Shown here: positions 33,968-41,937 of the stretch, piece after piece
Layout: the number at the start of each line of letters is the position of its first letter
How positions within the stretch are numbered: position 1 is the stretch's first letter
Source: Kribbella pratensis
Lineage (GTDB): Bacteria; Actinomycetota; Actinomycetes; Propionibacteriales; Kribbellaceae
Assembly: GCF_004366075.1 (NCBI RefSeq)
Contig: NZ_SODU01000002.1
Span: 372,001-436,000, forward strand
Reading direction: 5' to 3'
DNA length: 64,000 bases
Notes under the pieces: generated by a model
The model's input: only the letters and a program-made list of their open reading frames with translations
The model's database searches: none
Told to the model about the DNA's origin: nothing
Position numbers and translations under genes: made by a program

Positions 33968-34666
33968 ATGCCAGCGCGGATCCTGGTCGCCGAAGACGAC
34001 CTCAAGCAGGCGGAGTTGATCCGGCGGTACCTCGAACGGGAAGGGCACCTGACCGTCGTCGTGCACGACGGCCGGGAAGCGATCGACGAGGCCCGCCGGC
34101 GCAGTCCTGACCTGCTGGTGCTCGACGTGATGATGCCGAAGGTCGACGGTCTCGACGTCTGCCGGGTGCTGCGCGCAGATGGCGACATCCCCATCATCAT
34201 GCTCACCGCCCGCTCGACCGAGGACGACCTGCTGCTCGGGCTCGACCTGGGCGCGGACGACTACCTGACCAAGCCGTACAACCCGCGCGAACTGGTCGCG
34301 CGGGTCCGATCGGTACTGCGCCGGACCCGGAGTAGAGCAGAAGGCGAGGTGTACCGCGTCGGGGAGCTCGAGATCGACCCGGCCCGGCACGAGGTCCGGT
34401 TGAGCGGGAAGCTGATCGAGCTGACACCTGCCGAGTTCAAGATCCTCGCCTGTCTGGCGGCGTCGCCGGGGCGGGCGTTCTCGCGGCAGCAGTTGCTCGA
34501 GCACGCGTTCGGCTTCGACCACTACGTGTTCGACCGGACTGTCGACGTACACGTGATGAATTTGCGGAAGAAGATCGAGCCGTCATCGGGCGCACCGGCG
34601 TACCTGAAGACCGTGTACGGCGTGGGGTACAAACTCGCGGACAAGGCGGTGAGTCATGCGTCGTAG
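33968..34666 (+). CDS. OmpR family response regulator
   Basis: A 232-aa response regulator. The receiver domain has acidic pocket AEDD, phosphoacceptor Asp53 in LLVLDVMMPK, and conserved Thr/Lys in MLTAR and DYLTKPY. The C-terminal winged-helix is ELTPAEFKILACLAASPGRAFSRQQLLEHAFG ... VDVHVMNLRKKI ... YGVGYKL. ATG 33968 was chosen; a TTG nine bases upstream is also possible. It overlaps the sensor kinase gene by 11 bases. It probably activates the divergent lipoprotein-ABC operon and itself. Confidence 0.93.
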   Translation: MPARILVAEDDLKQAELIRRYLEREGHLTVVVHDGREAIDEARRRSPDLLVLDVMMPKVDGLDVCRVLRADGDIPIIMLTARSTEDDLLLGLDLGADDYLTKPYNPRELVARVRSVLRRTRSRAEGEVYRVGELEIDPARHEVRLSGKLIELTPAEFKILACLAASPGRAFSRQQLLEHAFGFDHYVFDRTVDVHVMNLRKKIEPSSGAPAYLKTVYGVGYKLADKAVSHAS

Positions 34667-36542
34667 CGTGCTGGTCAGGTTCCTCGGGCTGTCGCTCGCC
34701 GTCGCGCTCGGGGCCGTGATCGCCACCGCGGTGATCGCGACGTACAGCACGACGGAGAAGCTGCAGGGCGAGATCGACGCGAACACGGGACAGCTGCAGG
34801 TCGACGGTGAGATCTACGGCGAGTTGTCGAAGTACGCCGCGGATCATCCGACCTGGTCCGGTGTGGACAAACTGGTGCACGAGCTGGCCGACAAACTCGG
34901 GCGCCGGGTCGCGGTCACCGCCGACGACGGCTCGGTGATCGCGGACTCGGCGCGGATGCTCGGCGCCGCGCCGGAACTCCCGTCGGTGCCGGCGGCAACC
35001 ATCGACGTCCGGAAGTCCAGTGGTGCCAAGCTGGCCGGGATCTCGAGCGCGTTGAACGTGTACACCGCCCGCAAGACGGTTGCGGCCGGGGCGGCGAACG
35101 GGTTCGTCACGACCGCGACCACGATCCCGCCGTTCGTGGGCGCCCTCGAGTGGGGGTTGACCGAGGAGGAGCAGCGGAACAAGGCGAAGCTCGCCCAGCA
35201 GGCAGCCGACTGCTACACCGCGAAGGGCAGGCCCGCGACCGTCGCGCAGATCAGCGGGGCGGTCCCGCAGGTGATGATCGAGTCGACGCAGTCGGTCGCC
35301 GGCGCGCGCGTGATGGAAAAGCCCGGGGTCGCGTCGAAGAACGACACCTGTATCCCGCCCGGCCTGTACGCCCCGAGCGCCAAGGCCAAGATCGTCAACG
35401 ACGACGAGATCCGGCGCGCGATCGCCTGCCTCGATACGGCCGGCATCAAGTACCAGATCAACGATTTCGGGGGACTGAAGTCGGTCGAGCCCCTGGCCAA
35501 GGGTGACTTCACCGACAAGTTCATCGACTGCAGCAACCAGGCCCGCGTGCAGGCTTTGACGCCGTACGTCGCTCCGCCCGCGAAGCTGTATCTCGGGGCG
35601 AAGAGCACGTTCAACGTCTTCTCCGGTGAGGGACTGTTGCGGACGGCCGCGACCGCGCTCGGTGTGCTGCTGATCGCGGCATTGGTGATGTTCTTCGCCG
35701 GGCGTCGACTGATCCGGCCGATCGTGGCGTTGACCGGTGCGACGCAGCGGATGCGGAACGGAGACCATGCGGCGCGGGTGCCGGTGAGCGGGAAGGACGA
35801 GGTGGCGCGGCTCGGACATGCGTTCAACGACATGGCCGAGTCGATTCAGCGACACGACTTCCAGCGCAAGGCGATGGTCAGCGACGTGGCACATGAGCTG
35901 CGGACGCCGCTGGCGAACATCAAGGGGTATCTGGTTGCGTCCGAGGACGGCGTCGTACCGCTCGATCAGTCGCTGGTCACGTCGCTGCTCGAAGAGACCG
36001 GGTTGCTCGAGCACTTGGTCGCCGACCTGCAGGACCTCGCCCTCGCGGACGCCGGCATGCTCCGGCTGCACCCGGCATCACGCGACCTCTCTGAGGTGGT
36101 CCAGCAGGTCGTCTCTGCGCATGGGCCCGCCGCGGAGACAGCCGGGGTCTCTCTCACCGCTTCGGTCGCCGGCCCGTGTCTTGCCATGGTCGACAGCGCA
36201 CGCATTCGCCAGGCCCTCGGAAACCTGGTCTCGAACGCTATCCGCTACACGCCACCCGGCGGCCAGGTGATCGTCGGCGTACGACAGGTCGACGGCGGCT
36301 ACAACCTGACCGTCACGGACAACGGCGCCGGCATCGCCGCGGACCACCTGCCGCACGTCTTCGACCGCTTCTACCGCGCCGAACACTCCCGCAGCCGCAC
36401 CACCGGCGGCAGCGGCCTCGGCCTCGCGATCACCAAACACCTCGCCGAGGCTCACGGCGGCCGGATCACGGTCACCAGCCGCCTCGGCTCCGGCTCGACC
36501 TTCACGATCTGGATCCCTGGAGCTGCCAAACTGTCGCCGTGA
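34656..36542 (+). CDS. Sensor histidine kinase with large extracytoplasmic domain
   Basis: A 628-aa sensor. TM1 is at about 7-29 and TM2 at about 325-350. Between them is an unusually large (~295 aa) outer domain with four Cys, including RRAIACLDTAGIKYQ, which resembles the CMKTAGFEY module of the operon's lipoprotein. HAMP follows, then HisKA with phospho-His413 in VAHELRTPLANIKG, and HATPase with NAIRYTPPGG, DNGAGI and GGSGLGLAI. It overlaps the regulator gene and is coupled by GTGA to the next gene. Likely ligand: whatever the ABC system handles (inference). Confidence 0.92.
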   Translation: MRRSVLVRFLGLSLAVALGAVIATAVIATYSTTEKLQGEIDANTGQLQVDGEIYGELSKYAADHPTWSGVDKLVHELADKLGRRVAVTADDGSVIADSARMLGAAPELPSVPAATIDVRKSSGAKLAGISSALNVYTARKTVAAGAANGFVTTATTIPPFVGALEWGLTEEEQRNKAKLAQQAADCYTAKGRPATVAQISGAVPQVMIESTQSVAGARVMEKPGVASKNDTCIPPGLYAPSAKAKIVNDDEIRRAIACLDTAGIKYQINDFGGLKSVEPLAKGDFTDKFIDCSNQARVQALTPYVAPPAKLYLGAKSTFNVFSGEGLLRTAATALGVLLIAALVMFFAGRRLIRPIVALTGATQRMRNGDHAARVPVSGKDEVARLGHAFNDMAESIQRHDFQRKAMVSDVAHELRTPLANIKGYLVASEDGVVPLDQSLVTSLLEETGLLEHLVADLQDLALADAGMLRLHPASRDLSEVVQQVVSAHGPAAETAGVSLTASVAGPCLAMVDSARIRQALGNLVSNAIRYTPPGGQVIVGVRQVDGGYNLTVTDNGAGIAADHLPHVFDRFYRAEHSRSRTTGGSGLGLAITKHLAEAHGGRITVTSRLGSGSTFTIWIPGAAKLSP

Positions 36543-37267
36543 CGCAGCCCCCGAACCCCTACGGCCCCCCAAACAACGGCTGGCAACAACAACCCGTCCA
36601 GCCCACGTACGGCGCCCCGGGCCCAGCGGCCCCCGGCCCCGGACCGAGCTACGGACCGGGTGGACCGGGCTATGGGCCGGGCTACGGACCGGGTGGACCG
36701 GGCTACGGGCCGGGCGGTTACGGGCCTGGCGGGCCGCGGCGGCCGCGGACGCTGCTGTACGTCGTGATCGCGGTCGTCGGCGTCTTCGTGCTGCTCGGCG
36801 CCGTCGCCCTGATCGTCCCGGGGCTCATCGGCAGCGACGACGACCAGGGTGGCCCGACTGCGCCGTCCCCTGCCTTGAGCCAACCAGCAGGCTCGCCGCA
36901 GCCCACCTCCGAACCGTCGCCAGCAACCTCGTCCGCACCGTCCACGCCCGGACCGCGCCTCACCGAGGCCAGCACGCTCGCCACCAGATTCCTCGCGTTC
37001 CTCAATGCGAACGACCAGACGCACGCGGTGGCACTCGGTTGCGCGGACAGCAGGAACCTGCTGGCCGGCCAACTAATCGTCATGGTCGACCCACCGACGA
37101 AGCTGTCGGTCAGCGGACCCGCAGCCTCGGTGAGCAGCTACTACCCGCGGATCTCGGTACCGTTCTCGGGCACCACGAAGGGCGGCGCGCCGCTGGCCGG
37201 TACCGTTGACATCATGGACGTGCCGTCCGAACCGCTCTGCGTGCGCCTGACGTCGCTCGCGCGCTGA
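36539..37267 (+). CDS. Membrane-anchored protein with Gly/Pro/Tyr-rich N-terminus
   Basis: A 242-aa protein starting at the GTG overlapping the kinase stop. Residues 1-70 are built of YGPGGPGYGPG-type repeats (cytosolic, low complexity). One helix follows at about 77-99 (LLYVVIAVVGVFVLLGAVALIVPGLI). Then comes a Pro/Ser/Thr linker and a ~115-residue outer domain with TRFLAFLNANDQTHAVALGC and two Cys. This layout resembles actinobacterial DUF4878/SnoaL-like anchored proteins. The function is unknown; position suggests a link to the two-component system. Confidence 0.75.
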   Translation: MTQPPNPYGPPNNGWQQQPVQPTYGAPGPAAPGPGPSYGPGGPGYGPGYGPGGPGYGPGGYGPGGPRRPRTLLYVVIAVVGVFVLLGAVALIVPGLIGSDDDQGGPTAPSPALSQPAGSPQPTSEPSPATSSAPSTPGPRLTEASTLATRFLAFLNANDQTHAVALGCADSRNLLAGQLIVMVDPPTKLSVSGPAASVSSYYPRISVPFSGTTKGGAPLAGTVDIMDVPSEPLCVRLTSLAR

Positions 37268-37287
37268 TCGGCCCTGGACTGATTCGG

Positions 37288-37710
37288 ATGGCACCGCGAA
37301 AGGCCCGCGTGGCCGACGTCCACGAGATCGCGTCGGCGATGCCGCACGTCACCAAGTGGGAGCGTGACGACGGGACGGATCGACCTGTGTACCAGGTGGG
37401 TGGGAAGTCCTTCGTGTTCTTCCGTACGCCGCGACCCGACGCGGTGGATCCGGTGAGTGGGGACAAGTACGACGACGTGATCATGATCTGGGTCGAGTCC
37501 GAGAACGAGAAGCTCGCACTGCTGTCGGACGACTCGAACCCGTTCTTCTCCACTCCGCACTTCGACGGCCACCCGTCGGTCCTCGTCCGAGCCAGCCGAC
37601 TGGGCGAACTCACCAAGCAGGAACTCACCGAGATCATCCAGGACGCGTGGCTCTCCAGAGTCTCCAACCGCCGCGCAACGACGTGGCTACGAGAACACCG
37701 ATTGAGCTAG
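37288..37710 (+). CDS. MmcQ/YjbR family protein
   Basis: A 140-aa protein of the MmcQ/YjbR fold (cyclic ATP-binding/DNA-binding like). Signatures are SAMPHVTKWERDD near the N-terminus, GKSFVFFRTPRPDA, and the C-terminal ELTEIIQDAWLSRVSNRRATTWLREH, matching the W..... helix of the family. The role is unknown. The ribosome site is weak. The 3' end overlaps the stop of the convergent LLM gene by four bases. Confidence 0.8.
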   Translation: MAPRKARVADVHEIASAMPHVTKWERDDGTDRPVYQVGGKSFVFFRTPRPDAVDPVSGDKYDDVIMIWVESENEKLALLSDDSNPFFSTPHFDGHPSVLVRASRLGELTKQELTEIIQDAWLSRVSNRRATTWLREHRLS

Positions 37711-38657
37711 CTCTGTGGCGCGAGGGAGCGGGCGGTTTCCAGTAGGTTGGTGCCGGTGGGGAGGGTGGCGATGATGGGGGTGTCGAGGCCGTTCTCTACG
37801 TAGCGGTTGATGTGGGCGCGGCATTCGGTGGCGGTGCCGTGCACTATCAGGGCGTCGATGAGGTCTTCGGGGATGGTGGCCATGGCGGCGTTGCGGTCGC
37901 CGTTCGCCCAGGCGTCGCGCATCGGCTTCATGATGTCGCCGCGGCCGAGCCAGTCGTGGAAGGCGGCGTACCCGGGCACGGTCAGGTACGTCGCGATCAG
38001 GAAGCGACCGATGTTGCGGGCCATCTCGGCGTCCTCGGTGACGCAGACGAAGATGCGGGCGGCGAGTTCCTTGTCCGGACCGAGTTCCTCGCGGACCCGG
38101 CGTACGTCGTCGGCCGACAACCAGTTCGTGATCGCACCGTCGGCCTCGCGCGCGGCCAGTCGCAGCATCTGCGGACGGAGCGCGGCGAGCATGATCGCGG
38201 GCGGTACGTCGGGTGCCTTCTCCAGCCGGAACCGCCGGATCGTGAAGCTGTCGAACTCCCCGTCGACCTTCTCCCCCGCGAACGCCTGCCGCAGGAACCG
38301 CAGTACGTCGCGGGTCCGCGCCAGCGGCGGGTCGTACGCGATCCCGTTCCACCCGGTCACGATCGTCTCCGACGAGGCCCCGATCCCGAGCACGAACCGC
38401 CCCGGCGCGAGATCCGCCAACGCCGCCGCGCTCATCGCCAGCGCAGCCGGACCGCGCGTGTGCACCGGTACGACCGCCGTCCCCAACCGCAACGCAGAGT
38501 CCCACTCGGACGCAAGCACCAGCGGCGTGAACGCATCCGCGCCGGCGACCTCCGCCGACCACAGATCCGTGTACCCCAACTCGTGCAGCTCCGAGATCAG
38601 CGCACGGTGATCACGCAGCGGTACGCCGGTCAGCGGAACGGTCAGACCCCAGCGCAT
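37707..38657 (-). CDS. LLM class F420-dependent oxidoreductase
   Basis: A 316-aa TIM-barrel enzyme of the luciferase-like monooxygenase class that uses coenzyme F420. Typical stretches are ELGYTDLWSAEVAGADAFTPL, LRLGTAVVPVHTRGPAALAMSAAALADLAPGRFVLGIGASS and the C-terminal HGTATECRAHINRYVENGLDTPII. It is the last gene of the six-gene operon. Its start directly abuts the SDR stop (38657/38658). The substrate is unknown. Confidence 0.88.
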   Translation of the reverse strand: MRWGLTVPLTGVPLRDHRALISELHELGYTDLWSAEVAGADAFTPLVLASEWDSALRLGTAVVPVHTRGPAALAMSAAALADLAPGRFVLGIGASSETIVTGWNGIAYDPPLARTRDVLRFLRQAFAGEKVDGEFDSFTIRRFRLEKAPDVPPAIMLAALRPQMLRLAAREADGAITNWLSADDVRRVREELGPDKELAARIFVCVTEDAEMARNIGRFLIATYLTVPGYAAFHDWLGRGDIMKPMRDAWANGDRNAAMATIPEDLIDALIVHGTATECRAHINRYVENGLDTPIIATLPTGTNLLETARSLAPQS

Positions 38658-39401
38658 TCAGATCATCCTCTTCAGCAACGGCAGCGGCGCGAACCGCATG
38701 ACCTGGGCGAGCGGCCACCACGGCCGCGCCGGCACGTACGCCTTCGCCTTCTCCGCCTCGATCGCGGCGACCATCGCGCGCACCCCCGGCTCGGTGTCGA
38801 CGATGAACGGCGCGTGCGCCACCCGCTCGTTCATCTCGGACCGGATGTAGCCGGGGTAGATCGTGCTGACCTTGATCGGCTTGCCGAGGAGCTCGAGCCG
38901 CAGCCCTTCTCCGAGCGAGGCGAGCCCGGCCTTCGTCGCGGCGTACGTCGTGACCGTTTTCGGGAATCCGCGCAGTGCGGAGATCGACGCGATCAGCACG
39001 AGGTGGCCGGCGTTCCGCGCCCGGAACAACTCCATCGCCGCCTCGGCCTGGGCGAGCGCGCCGACGAAGTTGGTCAGTGCGGTGTCGCGGTTGGCGTCGA
39101 ACCGGCCGGTGCCGAGCGGTGCGCCCTTGCCGAGTCCGGCGTTCACGACGATCCGGTCCAGCGGCAGTTCGGCGTCGACCTCCCGGAACACCTTGAACAC
39201 CTGGTCGTGGTCGGTCACGTCAAGGCTGTGGATAGCCACCTTGATCTGTGGATAACTGGCGGTCAGTTCGGCGCGCAGCGCCTCCAGCCGCTCGGTACGC
39301 CGGGCAGTCAGCGCGAGGTCATGCCCCTTCGCCGCGAACTGCCTGGCCATCTCCGCACCGAGCCCGGAGCTGGCGCCGGTGATCAGGATGTTCCGTCGCA
39401 T
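38658..39401 (-). CDS. Short-chain dehydrogenase/reductase
   Basis: A 247-aa SDR from the ATG at 39401. The NAD(P) site is TGASSGLGAEMARQFA, the NAG-type motif is VVNAGLGKG, the catalytic Ser lies in IASISALRG, and Tyr/Lys are in YAATKAGLASLGEGL (YxxxK). The C-terminal extension is hydrophobic (ALAQVMRFAPLPLLKRMI), as in the membrane-associated fatty-acyl SDRs. Two DnaA-box-like 9-mers (39228-39236, 39247-39255) lie inside the gene. It is the fifth gene of the operon. Confidence 0.9.
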   Translation of the reverse strand: MRRNILITGASSGLGAEMARQFAAKGHDLALTARRTERLEALRAELTASYPQIKVAIHSLDVTDHDQVFKVFREVDAELPLDRIVVNAGLGKGAPLGTGRFDANRDTALTNFVGALAQAEAAMELFRARNAGHLVLIASISALRGFPKTVTTYAATKAGLASLGEGLRLELLGKPIKVSTIYPGYIRSEMNERVAHAPFIVDTEPGVRAMVAAIEAEKAKAYVPARPWWPLAQVMRFAPLPLLKRMI

Positions 39402-39409
39402 CGGGAGTC

Positions 39410-40063
39410 CTATCTGTACGTGAGCAGGTCGGCACCGACGTGGACATGCTCGTTGTAGCTCACCACAGTCAGCCCGCTGCGGCCGGACACGACCTTGGTG
39501 ATCGCGGTGTTGATCGTCACCGGGTTCAGCTTCGCCCACAGCCCGTCGCCACCCGACAGCAGCCGGCTCACCACGGCCGCGATCGGCCCGCCGGATGTGA
39601 AGACGAGCGCCGCCTCACTCTTCCCGAGTCGCTCGGCGGTCCGTCGTACCGCCGCCTCGGACCTGTCGCAGAACGCCTGGAACGTCTCGGTGTACCCGTC
39701 GCCACCGTCGATCCACCGCTGGGTCGCCGCGGTGAACACGTCCTGGAAGGCACGCTTCGGATTTCCGGTGCGCGCGAGGTCGGCCACCATCACCGTGTGC
39801 CGCCTGTACGCCGGTTTGTGCGCGACGAGCACCTCCTGGTGGTCGAACTCGTCGAAGCCCGGATCCACCTCCGCGGTGAATCCCGCCAGCGACGCGGTCT
39901 GCTGGTGCCGGTGCATCGAGCCGGACATCACGAGCTGCGGCTGGACCTCCGCCAGTGTCTGCCCGAGCCGCTTCGCCTGCTGCTCGCCCAACTCTGACAG
40001 CTTGTCGTAGTTGCGTGCACCGAACGATGCCTGCGCGTGCCGAATCAGGTAGATGACCGCCAC
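39410..40063 (-). CDS. Histidine phosphatase family protein
   Basis: A 217-aa branch-1 histidine phosphatase. The catalytic motif is YLIRHAQAS (RHG variant with Ala), and the second His region is ALVFTSGGPIAAVV (TSGG replaces the usual SHGG, so the second catalytic His is not in the standard place). Activity on a phospho- or CoA-type substrate is therefore uncertain. The fourth gene of the operon lies between the phosphotransferase and the SDR. A similar phosphatase/APH/ACAD grouping is seen in other actinobacteria. Confidence 0.85.
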   Translation of the reverse strand: MAVIYLIRHAQASFGARNYDKLSELGEQQAKRLGQTLAEVQPQLVMSGSMHRHQQTASLAGFTAEVDPGFDEFDHQEVLVAHKPAYRRHTVMVADLARTGNPKRAFQDVFTAATQRWIDGGDGYTETFQAFCDRSEAAVRRTAERLGKSEAALVFTSGGPIAAVVSRLLSGGDGLWAKLNPVTINTAITKVVSGRSGLTVVSYNEHVHVGADLLTYR

Positions 40064-41122
40064 TCACGCCTGCCGGATGATCTTGCGGCAGCGCCGCTCG
40101 AGGAGATTCACCGGCAGCCAGAAGTTCTTGAACCGCGGGTTGCGGGTCTGCTTGTGGTGATAGCGGTAGTAGATCTGCTGCGCGATCACCGCCAGCCGGA
40201 ACAGCCCGAACACCTCGTAGAACGCCCAGTTGTCCGCCTCGAGCCCGGACCGCTTCACGTAGTACTCCACGATCTCGTCCCGCGTGAGCATGCCCGGTGC
40301 GTCCGACGGCTGTAGCCGGAACCGGCGGAACGCCCAGTCGTCGTCGGCCTGCACCCAGTACGCGAGCGCACTCCCGAGATCCATCAACGGATCCCCTAGC
40401 GTTGCTAGCTCCCAATCGAGTACGCCGACCACGCGGAGCGGATCGTCCGGCGCCAACACGACGTTGTCGAGCCGGAAGTCGTTGTGGATAACGCAGGTGC
40501 GGACGTCGGCCGGCTGATGAGCGGCGAGCCACTCCATCACGCGCTCGTAGCTCGGTACGTTCCACGTCTTCGCCTTGCGATAACGCTCGGACCAGCCGGT
40601 GACCTGGCGTTCGACGTACCCCGCACCCCGGCCGAGGTCGGACAGCCCGGCCGCCGCGGGGTCGACCGCGTGCAGTTCGGCGAGCGTGTCGATCAAGGTG
40701 AAACCCAACTGCCGGGTCTGCTCCGGAGTGAGGTCGACGCCCAGCGCGTGATGCCCGGGGATCGTCCCGACCACCCGCTCCATCACGTAGAACTCGGAGC
40801 CGACAATCGTCTCGTCCTTGCAGTGGGCAACCATCTCCGGCACGTACCGGAACACCGGCTTCAGACCGGCCTGGATGCGGTACTCGCGGCCCATGTCGTG
40901 CGCGCTCCTCGCCTTCGTCCCCGCCGGTGGACGGCGCAGGATCAGATCGTGGCCGGGATAGCTCAACAAGTACGTCAGGTTCGACGCGCCGCCGGAGAAC
41001 TGCTTCACCTCCGGCAACCCGTCCGGAACCGAGGCGTGCTGCCGCAACCACGCGTCGACCGCAGGTACGTCGAAGGTGTCCTCGTCGCGCACAGCGCGAG
41101 CGCCGTCCGCCACCCCTGTCAC
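40064..41122 (-). CDS. Aminoglycoside-phosphotransferase-fold kinase (ACAD10/11 N-domain-like)
   Basis: A 352-aa APH-family protein of the kind fused to acyl-CoA dehydrogenase in eukaryotic ACAD10/11. Motifs are the N-lobe YLLSYPGHDLILRRPP, catalytic loop VIHNDFRLDNVV (HxDxxxxN) and metal Asp in GVLDWELATLGDPLMDLG. In ACAD10/11 the kinase domain phosphorylates 4-hydroxyacyl-CoA. Location in an operon with an acyl-CoA dehydrogenase supports the same role here (inference). It overlaps the SDR stop by four bases and abuts the phosphatase. A perfect DnaA-box 9-mer is inside (40483-40491). Confidence 0.9.
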   Translation of the reverse strand: MTGVADGARAVRDEDTFDVPAVDAWLRQHASVPDGLPEVKQFSGGASNLTYLLSYPGHDLILRRPPAGTKARSAHDMGREYRIQAGLKPVFRYVPEMVAHCKDETIVGSEFYVMERVVGTIPGHHALGVDLTPEQTRQLGFTLIDTLAELHAVDPAAAGLSDLGRGAGYVERQVTGWSERYRKAKTWNVPSYERVMEWLAAHQPADVRTCVIHNDFRLDNVVLAPDDPLRVVGVLDWELATLGDPLMDLGSALAYWVQADDDWAFRRFRLQPSDAPGMLTRDEIVEYYVKRSGLEADNWAFYEVFGLFRLAVIAQQIYYRYHHKQTRNPRFKNFWLPVNLLERRCRKIIRQA

Positions 41123-41937
41123 CGCCCGTCCGGCGGACGGGTCTCCACCCCAGCCGCTCCGCTGGCACGCTCCGCCCGTTCACGCGCGCGAGCGGCGATC
41201 TTGCGCATCTGCCGGTCGTACAGCGGCCGCGCGAAACGCTTGGTGCGCCACGCCAGTGCGGCCGGCCGGTCGGGGATGATCAGGAACCGCTTCTTCTTGA
41301 TTCCGTCCAGGACCGCGGCGGCGATGTCGTCCGCGGACCGCGGTGACTTCTCGATCAGCTGGCGCGCGGTCGCACCCATCGCGCTGTCCGCGCCGCGGAT
41401 CGAGTCCGCGAGGTTGGTCCGGAAGAACGACGGGCAGGCCACCGACACGTTCACGCCGTACGGATGCAACTCGTGCGAGAGCGTCTCGGAGAGCGCGACG
41501 ACGCCGGCCTTCACCGTGTTGTACGAGCTCATCATCGGCGGGTGGACGAGGCCGGCCGCGGACGCGGTGTTGACGATCTGACCGGAGCCCTGCCGTTTGA
41601 ACAGCGGTACGAACGCGCGGCAGCCGCGGACCACGCCCATCAAGTTGATGTCGACGACCCGGTCCCATTCGTCGAGCGTCTCGACGTCGATCCGCCCGCC
41701 GGTCGCGATCCCGGCGTTGTTCACCAGGATGTCAAGGCCGCCCCAGTTCTGCTCGCACCACGCGACCGCGGCGTCCCAGTCGTCCGGGCTGCGCACATCG
41801 AGCTTGAGGTACGCCGTACCGCCGTCGAAGTCCTCGGCCATGTCCGTGCTGAGCACCTGGTGGCCGTCAGCAACGAATCGCGCGACCAGCGCGGCACCGA
41901 GCCCACTGGCCGCGCCGGTAACGAGGACCCGGCTCAC
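41119..41937 (-). CDS. Short-chain dehydrogenase/reductase
   Basis: A 272-aa SDR starting at the GTG at 41935-41937 that overlaps the acyl-CoA dehydrogenase stop (GTGA). A long same-frame opening to 42996 is antisense noise. NAD site VTGAASGLGAALVARFV, Asp in STDMAEDF and KLDVRSPDDW, NNAG in DILVNNAGIAT, Ser in NTASAAGLVHP, Tyr/Lys in YNTVKAGVVAL. Basic C-terminal tail. It is coupled on both sides and fits a beta-oxidation-like hydroxyacyl dehydrogenation step. Confidence 0.92.
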   Translation of the reverse strand: MSRVLVTGAASGLGAALVARFVADGHQVLSTDMAEDFDGGTAYLKLDVRSPDDWDAAVAWCEQNWGGLDILVNNAGIATGGRIDVETLDEWDRVVDINLMGVVRGCRAFVPLFKRQGSGQIVNTASAAGLVHPPMMSSYNTVKAGVVALSETLSHELHPYGVNVSVACPSFFRTNLADSIRGADSAMGATARQLIEKSPRSADDIAAAVLDGIKKKRFLIIPDRPAALAWRTKRFARPLYDRQMRKIAARARERAERASGAAGVETRPPDGR

